Positions 56,459-64,000 of a stretch of DNA of 64,000 nt are shown here, piece by piece. The translations under genes were made by a program, and so were the position numbers. This DNA comes from Pleurodeles waltl (taxonomy: Eukaryota > Chordata > Amphibia > Caudata > Salamandridae), in contig NC_090444.1 of assembly GCF_031143425.1 (NCBI RefSeq), positions 1,318,011,324-1,318,075,323 of the forward strand. The letters run 5' to 3'. Below the pieces are notes generated by a model, which was given only the letters and a program-made list of their open reading frames with translations, did no database searches and had not been told where the DNA came from. Numbering within the stretch: the first letter of the stretch is position 1; each line of letters opens with the position of its first letter.

Positions 56459-59170
56459 ATGGCTCGTGTGTCTGGGGAAAGGGCCCCTGCCTTCAGCACG
56501 GAGGAGTTGGAGAAACGCGTGTATGGGGTCCTCCCCTAGTACACGCTAATCTACGGTCCTCCAGACAAACAGGTAAGTACACTGTGAGCAAGCTGTATGG
56601 GCAATGCCTGTGTGGAGTGGTGTGGATGAAAGATAGGGGGGGTGAGAATGAGGCGTGCATGAAACGATGGTGAGTGCATGTGTGTTATAGCAAGGGTAGG
56701 GATGCAGGACAATGACTGTGATGGTGCGGACGGTAATAACTTATCTTTTTCCCCTGTACTATTCCTGTAGGTCAGTGCCCACCAGAAGAAGGACATTTGG
56801 CGTGCCATAGCCAAGGAAGTCCGGACCCTGGGGGTCTACCACAGACGGAGCACCCACTGCCGGAAAAGATGGGACGACATTCGCCGCAGAGCAAGAAGAT
56901 GGCGGAGGCCCAGCTGGGGATGGCCTCCCAATGTGGGAGAGGTGCCCATCGCACCATGACCCCCCTGGTTTTCAGGATCCTGGCAGTGACGTATCCGGAG
57001 TTGGATGGGCGCTTGAGGGCATCACAGCAGCCACAAGGGGGTGAGTACACTCTCATTCTGCTGATTCAGGGCGCATTGGAGGTGTCTGGGTGGGGGAGGT
57101 GGGCTGTGGGTTCCCCTCGGCCAGGGCAAGTTTTGTAGGCAAGGAACCTTCTTAAGGCAGGCCCTGTGGCACCCCACCCCACCTGTGTGCAGTGCCAACT
57201 ACACATTGTCAGGCTCCTGTGACATCCATGTGTGCAGCAATCGGGCATAGCCTTGTAACCCATGTCCCTGGGATTGAATAGGGAACTCAAAGTGTGCGGA
57301 GTAGTGCAGGGTGCTTCTGTGTCTGTAGTGTCCGCCAACGGTAGCGGTATTGCATGCACTCAACATGTCTTTCTTCTGTCTCCCCCCCCTTTTTGTGGTC
57401 TCCCAGTTCTTGTGTGCATTAGCAGCATCAGGCGGAGGAGCAGTGGCACCGGAGCAGGAGGGAGCTGCATCCCACATGGCCCTGGAGGGCGACACTACGG
57501 AGTCTGAATTTACCAGTGGGATGGAGGGCGGGGGGAGCTCCACGACAGGGACAGGAGCTGACACCAGTGATACGGACTCCTCCTCTGATGGGAGCTCCCT
57601 TGCGGTGGTTGGCCCATCTGTGCCCCCGCATCTACAGGTACAGCCGCCACCCCCCTACCAGCACCGCCCTCCCAGCAGCCCCTCAGCGTTTGCCCTGTGC
57701 CCGCTCACCCAGGAGGGTGGGCATCTCCTTCGCCCTAGGCACCTCAGCCCCTGCCCCTGTCACCCCTGCTGCCCTCAGTGAGGAAGCCATTGACCTCCTC
57801 AGGTCCCTCACTGTTGGGCTGTCTACCATTTTGAATGCCATCCAGGGTGTAGAGAGGCAGTTTCAACAAACCAATGCATACCTGGAGGGCATTCGCTCTG
57901 GTCAGGCAGCCCATCAGCAAGCTTTTCAGACTCTGGCCTCAGCACTGATGGCAGCCATTGTCCCTGTGTATAGCCTCCCCCCTCCAACTTCCTCCACCCA
58001 GACCCAAACCCCTGTACCTCAGCCTATCCCAAGCACACCATCAGACCAGCATGCACACACGTCAACACACAAGGGAAGCTCTGGCAAACATAAGCATCAC
58101 ACATCCCACAGGCACTCACGCAAGCATCACACACATGCAGACACACAAACATCCACTGCCTCCACTGTGTCCCCCTCCTCCTCGTCTCCCTCCTCCCTCC
58201 CTGTCTTGTCTCCACTCACACCTGCATGCACTACATCCTCAGCCACTACCTCCATCACCAGCACACCCACCACCACACCCCGCTCACGTGCAGTCACCAC
58301 CCCCACTACCATTCACACGTCCCCTGTGTCCTCTCCCAGTGTGTCTGTGAGGCCCCTCCCAAGGTACACAAACGCAGTCACACACCCACCCAACAGCCAT
58401 CCACCTCACGACAGCCTCCAGCCCATGCACCTTCACCCAAAGTCACCAAACGTACACCTCCTACTACCACTAACTCTACCTCCACTCCCAAACCTCCTCC
58501 ATCTACCCGTCCCAGTGTTCCGAAGAAACTTTTCCTGTCCAACCTTGACCTCTTTCCCTCACCTCCCCCACCCCTTCAGTCTCCTAGGGCCCGACTCTCC
58601 AGGTACCAACCCAGCACCTCAGCCACAACATCTGCGGGACCAGAGGTGCCAGTATTAACCGGCTTCTGGAGTGCGCGAGACAGCAGGGCAGCCAGTGTGG
58701 CAAGGAGCCAGAGCCCAGACAGTCCCCCACCTGTAAAGCATAAAAAGTTGGCCAGTGCCCGGTGGGAGAGGGGAAAGAAATCAGCCACCAAATCCGTTCC
58801 CAGGGGTACAGTTGGGGGTGTGGAGACCGCTGCACCACCATCCAAGGTGGGGAAGTGGCACAGTAAAACCGGCAAGTCTGGGAAGATCTGCACGGCGGAC
58901 AAGACCGCCACCAGCCCCACTGCCCAGGACACCGCCGCCAGCAGCACCACTGCCCAGGACACCGCCGCCAGCAGCACTGCTGCCCAGGACACCGCCACCA
59001 GCAGCACCGCTGCACAGGACACCGTCGCCAGCAGGACCGCTGCCCAGGACACCGCCGCCACCAGCCCCGCTGCCCAGGACACCGCCGCCACCAGCCACGC
59101 TGCCCAGGACACCGCCGCCAGCAGCACCGCTGCCCAGGACACTGCCTCCAGCAGCACCGCAGGTCAGTGA
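56459..59170 (+). pseudogene. Harbinger Myb2, copy 3
   Basis: Exon 1 56459-56572 (114 bp, with a TAG late in the exon), exon 2 56771-57040 (270 bp, one base shorter than in copies 1 and 2, hence a frameshift) and exon 3 from 57423. Conserved segments: EELEKRVYGVLP, KKDIWRAIAKEV, HCRKRWDDIRR, the helical EAIDLLRSLTVGLSTILNAI, the His/Ser/Thr tail and PKKLFLSNLDLFP. The C-terminus is a run of about eight 11-residue repeats of the type STAAQDTAAS encoded by 33-bp units. Frameshifts near 57640 and 58370 break exon 3. Confidence 0.75.
58911..59163 (+). repeat. 33-bp coding minisatellite at the Myb2 C-terminus, about 8 copies
   Basis: GCCCAGGACACCGCC recurs every 33 bp, encoding AQDTAASSTA-like 11-residue repeats. 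Unit length is a multiple of three and the frame stays open, unlike the 32-bp and 29-bp arrays of copy 2. Confidence 0.9.
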
Positions 59171-59207
59171 GCGCCAATGATTCCGATGCTACTGAGGCCG
59201 CCACGGG

Positions 59208-59560
59208 CAGGATGAAGCACTCTGGGCACAAAGCCCCCTCCAGAACCAGTGGAGAACAGCATCCACTCACCCTATCCTTGGCAGGATGAAGCACTCTGGG
59301 CACAAAGCCCCTCCATTACCAGTGAAGAAAAGCATTCACTACCTCAGTCCTTGGCAGGATAAAGCACTCTTGGCCCAAAGCCACCTCCAGAACCAGTGGA
59401 GAACAGCATCCACTACCCCAGTCCTTGGCAGGATGAAGCACCCTGGGCACTAAGCCCCCTCCAGAACCAGTGGAGTATCACATCCACTTACACAGTCCTT
59501 GTCAGGGTGAAGCACTCTGGGTACAAAGCCCCCTCCAGAAACCAGTGGTGAATGTTATCC
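59208..59560 (+). repeat. Minisatellite, 74 bp unit, about 5 copies
   Basis: GAAGCACTCTGGGCA-type strings at 59214, 59288, 59361, 59435 and 59509 (spacing 73-74), homologous to the 74-bp array of copy 1. Confidence 0.9.
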
Positions 59561-59673
59561 ACTTGAGAGACTGTGGCTTTGCACTCCCCAGGATTGAACA
59601 GTGGGCAAACCACCCACTGTAGAGACTTGAGAGACTGTGGCTTTTCACTCCCCAGGATATAGCAGTGGGCAAC
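59561..59673 (+). repeat. 64-bp minisatellite, left part (split by a solo LTR)
   Basis: TTGAGAGACTGTGGCTTT..CACTCCCCAGGAT units; the array resumes at 62587 after the LTR. Confidence 0.85.
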
Positions 59674-62586
59674 TGTAGGAGGCTGGCCTGGCTTTAAGTG
59701 GGTACGAGAGGTACTTACACCTTGTGCCAGGTCCAGGTATCCCTTATTAGTGTAGAAGAGGTGTTTCTAGCAGCTTAGGCTGATAGAAGGTAGCTATGGC
59801 AAAGCAGCTTAGGCTGAACTAGGGGACATGTAAAGCTCCTACTATACCACTGGTGTCATATGCACAATATCATAAGAAAACACAATACACAGAGTTACTA
59901 AAAATAAAGGTACTTTATTTTTATGACAATATGCCAAAAGTATCTCAGTGAGTACCCTCAGTATGAGGATAAGATATATACACAAGATATATGTACACAA
60001 ACCAAAATTAGGTAAGTAATAGCAAGAAAAGTAATGCAAACAGTGTAGATTTACAATGGATTGCAATAGGATCACATAGGTATAGGGGCAACACAAACCA
60101 TATACTCCAAAAGTGGAATACGAACCACGAATGGACCCCAAACCTATGTGAGTTTGTAGAGGGTCGCTGGGACTGTAAGAAAACAGTGAGGGTTAGAAAA
60201 ATAGCCCACCCCAAGACCCTGAAAGGTAGGTGTAAAGTGCACCTACAACCCCCAGAGAGCACAGAAGTCGTGAGAGGGGGATTCTGCAAGAAGAACAAAC
60301 ACCAGCAATGCAACAACACTGGATTTCCAGACCTGAGTACCTGTAAGACAAGGGAACCAAGTCCAATAGTCCTGACAGTGTCGAGAGCGGGCAAGAGCCC
60401 AGGAAATGCCAGCTGAGGGTGCAAGGAAGCTGCCACCTGTTGGAAGAAGCTTGGAGTTCTGCAAGAAAGAAGAGGACTAGGAACTTCTCCTTTGAAGGAT
60501 GGATGGCCCACGTCGCGATGAAGCCTGCAGAGGTGTTCCCATGCAGAAAGACTGCAAACAAGCCTTGCTAGCTGCAAAGGTCGTGGTAGAGGTTTTCTGG
60601 CGCTGCTGTGGCCCAGGAGGGACCAGGATGTCGTCACTTGGAGGAGGAGACAGAGGGGGCACCCAGCAACTCAGGGAGCCCTCACAGAAGCAGACAGCAC
60701 CCGCAGAAGTACCTGAACAGGCACTTGGAAGGAAAGTGAACCAGAGTCCACGCAAAGTCACAAAAGGGAGTCCCACGATGCCGGAGGACAAATCAGAAGG
60801 TTGTGCACTGCAGGAAGGAGTGCCGGGGACCCAGGCTTGGCTGTGCATGAAGGAAATCCTGGAAGAGTGCACAGGAGCCGGAGCAACTGCAAATCACGAG
60901 GTACCCAGCAATGCAGTCTAGCGTGGGGAGGCAAGGACTTACCTCCACCAAACTTGGACTGAAGATTCACTGGACTGTGGGAGTCACTTGGACAGAGTTT
61001 CTGAGTTCCAGGGACCACGCTCATCAGGATGAGAGGGGACCCAGAAGACCAGTGTTGCAGTCTTTTGGTGCCTGCGTTAGAAGGGGGAAGATTCCGTCGA
61101 CCCACTGAGATTTCTTCAGAGCTCCTGGTGCAGGGTGAAGGCAGGCTACCCGCAGAGCATGCACCACCTGGAAAACAGTCGAGAAAGCCGGCAGGATGAG
61201 GCGATACAAGGTTGCTAGTAGTCATCTTGCTACTTTGTTGCGGTTTTGCAGGCGCCCTGAGCAGTCAGCGGTCGATCCTTTGATAGAAGTTGAAGAGGGA
61301 GATGCAGAGGAACTCTGGTGAGCTCTTGCATTCGTTATCTAAAGAATTCCCCAAAGCAGAGACCCTAAATAGCCAGAAAAGGAGGTTTGGCTACCAACAA
61401 AGGAGGATTGGCTACCAAGACAGGTAAGAGCCTATCAGAAGGAGTCTCTGACGTCACCTGCTGGCACTGGCCACTCAGAGCAGTCCAGTGTGCCCCCAGC
61501 ACCTCTAAATCCATGATGGCAGAGGTCTGGGACACACTGGAGGAGCACTAGGCACCTCCCCTGGGAGGTGCAGGTCAGGGGAGTGGTCACTCCCCTTTCC
61601 TTTGTCCAGTTCGCACCATAGCTGGGCTGGGGGATCCCTGAACTGGTGTAGACTGGCTTATGCAGAGATGGGCACCATCTGTGCCCATCAAAGCATTTCC
61701 AGAGACTGGGGGAGGCTACCCCTCCCCAGCCCTCACACCTATTTCCAAAGGGAGAGGTTGTTACACCCTCTCTCAGAGGAAATCCTTTGTTCTGCCTTCC
61801 TGGGCCAGGGCTGCCTGGACCCCAGGAGGGCAGAAACCTGTCTGAGAGGTTGGCAGCAGCTGCAATGGATACCCTGGAATGGCATTGGGGGGACAATTCC
61901 ATGATCTTAAACATGTTACATGGCCATGTTCGGAGTTACCATTGTGACGCTATACATAGGTAGTGACCTATGTATAGTGCACACGTGTAATGGTGCACTC
62001 ACAAAGTACGGGGAATTTGCCCTGAACGATGTGGGGGCACCTTGGCTAGTGCCAGGGTGCCCACACACTGAGTAACTTTGCACCCAACCTTCACCAGGTG
62101 AAGGTTAGACATACAGGTGACTTATAAGTTACTTAAGTGCAGTGGTAAATGGCTGTGAAATAAAGTGGATGTTTTTCCACTCAGGCTTCACTGGCAGGCC
62201 TGTGTAAGAATTGTCAGAGCTCCCCATGGGTGGCAAAAGAAATGCTGCAGCCCATAGGGATCTCCTGGAACCCCAATACCCTGGGTACCTCAGTACCATA
62301 TACTAGGGAATTATATGGGTGTACCAGTATGCCAATGTGAATTGGTAAATTTAGTCACTAGCCTGTTAGTGACAAATTTGTAAAGCAGAGAGAGCATAAC
62401 CACTGAGGTTCTGGTTAGCAGAGCTTCAGTGAGACAGTTAGGCATCACACAGGGAACACATACAGGGCACATACTTATGAGCACTGGGGCCCTGCCTGGC
62501 AGGGTCCCAGTGACACATAGACTAAAACAACATATATACAGTGAAATATGGGGGTAACATGCCAGGCAAAATGTTACTTTCCTACA
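59674..62586 (-). mobile_element. Complete solo LTR (2,913 bp) in Harbinger copy 3
   Basis: Ends TGTAGGAGGCTGG and TTTCCTACA, flanked by the perfect duplication GCAAC at 59669-59673 and 62587-62591. In sense orientation (minus) an AATAAA lies at 59914-59919, 240 bases from the LTR 3' end. No internal region and no gag/pol: one LTR is left after recombination. Same family as the truncated LTR at 17974-20376. Open frames inside (for example 60008-60637 minus) show no known domain. Confidence 0.85.
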
Positions 62587-62800
62587 GCAACCCACCCACT
62601 GTAGAGACTTGAGAGACTGTGGCTTTGCACTCCCCAGGATATAGCAGTGGGCAACCCACCCACTGTAGAGACTTGAGAGACTGTGGCTTTGCACTCCCCT
62701 GGATATAGCCGTGGGCAACCCACCCACTGTAGAGACTTGAGAGACTGTGGCTTTGCACTCCCCAGGATTGAACAGTGGGCATGGAGCCCACTCGTGGATC
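62587..62800 (+). repeat. 64-bp minisatellite, right part
   Basis: GTAGAGACTTGAGAGACTG at 62601, 62665 and 62729 (64 bp apart). Confidence 0.9.
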
Positions 62801-63247
62801 TGGCATCATGCACTCATCCGGCTGAGGTGCCCCCCCTTCCCCCTGAGGTGCCTGTTTTATTTCTATCTGATGCCCCAGCAGTGTTTTCTCCGTCTTGTTT
62901 GGGTATTGAGTGTGGGCCTCACCCATGCCTTTTGGGCCCAGTGTTCCATGGACTATGATAGTGGAATACCTTGGACTTGTAGTCTTGGTGTATATATTTG
63001 CTTATAGTGTGAATATCTTAACATATGTATATATTTTTGATTACTGTCTTTGGATATATTACATTCATTCAACTCATTTCCTTTTGTCCTTGCATTCTTC
63101 CAGAGGGGGGATGGGGGGTGTAACTGTGATGTATCATGATGTATTAGTGTGTGTGTTGTCGTGGATGAGGGTGGGGGTGGGTTGGTGCGTGTTGCGTGTC
63201 ACTGTTTTTTCCCTCCCCCTCCCCTGTGTCGTAGGTGCAGTACTCAC

Positions 63248-63330
63248 CGTGGTCTTCGCCGCCGGTGTTCGTGCTCCTGGTAGAGAAGCAGGAAGATAAG
63301 GGCTGGAAGAATCTGAAGTTCCAATTCCAT
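63248..63330 (-). pseudogene. Harbinger transposase exon 1, copy 3
   Basis: 83 bp on the minus strand: ATG at 63330, MELELQILPALIFLLLYQE, Arg-rich end, donor ACG|GTGAGTAC. This exon itself is open. Called pseudogene because the downstream exons of this copy are broken. Confidence 0.6.
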
Positions 63331-63484
63331 GGCGTCCTGGTTCCTTGTGGGATGTGTAGAGGTGAGCGTTTTGCCTTCCAAGTCTTGTTTCCGCCGTATT
63401 TTTGTTCGCGGCGTATCTGCCCCGGAAAAGGTGGCGGATTGGTGTCTAGTAATAATGTGGGTTGTACATTGTCTTCCACCTGTC

Positions 63485-63657
63485 TGTTGGCGGTTACCGC
63501 CGCGGTGTTTGTTTGTACCGCTGTGGCGGTCGGAGTGTTAAAGTGGCTGTCTATGTTGGCGGTTTCCGCCACGGTCGTAATTCAATTTTTTTTCCGCCGG
63601 CCTGTTTGCGGTTTTACCGCCGCTTGAACACCGACCGCCAGGGTTGTAATGACCACC
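63485..63657 (+). repeat. Harbinger copy 3 right TIR and subterminal motifs
   Basis: TTGGCGGTTACCGCCGCGG, GTGGCGGTCGG and TTGGCGGTTTCCGCC precede the terminal GTTGTAATGACCACC. Confidence 0.6.
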
Positions 63658-63660
63658 TAA

Positions 63661-64000
63661 GTTTCATTGTATTGCACTGGTTTTAATTAATCATGCAAAT
63701 AACATTTTCTCACTTACTTGCTTACTAACTCAACTGGTATCTTACATGTATATTTTTTAAATATATTTAGTGGATGAATTCAGACACAAAATGCATGGCC
63801 GGTGGCAATATGAGACAAAATTCAGCAGATATGGTGTGTTGTGGCTCTTGCCGTTTAGTAATGGAAAACTGTCACCTGAGGAATAGCTCTGGTGTTTGAC
63901 ACATGACCTATGGCTAAACTGAGATCTAGCTCAGTTATGTGAAGCATGCACAAAAAATGTACGACTTACCAGAGGCATACCTCTGATGCATAAAATAAAC
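63661..64000. other. No gene recognised; AT-rich flank of Harbinger copy 3
   Basis: 340 bases of AT-rich DNA with nothing I can support. Confidence 0.5.

Larger units (their letters stand above)
52626..63657 (+). mobile_element. PIF/Harbinger DNA transposon, copy 3 (decayed)
   Basis: Ends GGGGGTCATTACAAC (52626) and GTTGTAATGACCACC (to 63657) are inverted repeats, flanked by TAA at 52623-52625 and 63658-63660. 11.0 kb including a 2.9 kb solo LTR. Gene order as in copy 1: Myb1 (+), transposase exons 3-2 (-), Myb2 (+), minisatellites, solo LTR, transposase exon 1 (-). Confidence 0.92.

Noticed and set aside
60008..60637. 209-codon minus-strand frame inside the solo LTR
   Set aside because: Lies in LTR sequence, is not open in the related copy at 17974-20376 and shows no gag or env feature.
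1..64000. tRNA, rRNA or other structured RNA genes
   Set aside because: I looked for tRNA-like arms and rRNA-like stretches and saw none I could support by eye; a tRNAscan-SE and Infernal run would decide.

Overview
This window looks like intergenic DNA from a very large vertebrate genome, and I found no host gene. A salamander-like amphibian is my best guess. It rests on the density of nested transposons, three ~11 kb PIF/Harbinger elements in 64 kb, solo LTRs of 2.6-2.9 kb and vertebrate-type LINE and Gypsy proteins. It is an inference, not a proof. Almost everything recognisable is a mobile element; the rest (about 4.5-10.2 kb, 21.1-21.8 kb, 52.1-52.6 kb and the last 340 bases) is AT-rich or unremarkable DNA.

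Layout. 1-4490: decayed L1-clade LINE (ORF2 with endonuclease, reverse transcriptase and C-terminal zinc-knuckle region). 4490-10189: largely featureless, with two probable MITEs. 10190-21079: Harbinger copy 1 (decayed; contains a 5'-deleted solo LTR). 21826-24470: solo LTR with perfect 5-bp target duplication (TSD). 24476-52150: an old LINE ('LINE-A', jockey/CR1/L2-like) split by two later insertions: LINE-B (27170-33279, 15-bp TSD, six 70-bp promoter-like monomers at its 5' end, itself carrying a MITE), and a Ty3/Gypsy element (33810-49416, 218-bp LTRs differing at 6 positions, TSD CTACA). The Gypsy reverse transcriptase is cut by Harbinger copy 2 (36568-46863, TSD TCA, inverted orientation). 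52626-63657: Harbinger copy 3 (TSD TAA), with a complete 2,913-bp solo LTR inside it (TSD GCAAC).

The most interesting object is the Harbinger family. By comparing the three copies I infer a shared three-gene plan. Near one end lies Myb1, a two-exon SANT/Myb-like gene. Near the other lies Myb2, a three-exon SANT/Myb-like gene with a long low-complexity tail. On the opposite strand is a HARBI1-like DDE transposase. Its 83-bp first exon sits beside the far TIR, so Myb2 and several minisatellites lie inside its ~6 kb first intron. Copy 2 is nearly intact: transposase predicted at 372 aa, Myb1 at 386 aa, Myb2 at 665 codons with one TGA. Its transposase lacks, exactly at the splice junctions, a 94-99 bp intron present in copies 1 and 3. 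The known Harbinger system uses one transposase and one Myb-like partner; a second Myb-like gene nested in a transposase intron is the candidate novelty here.
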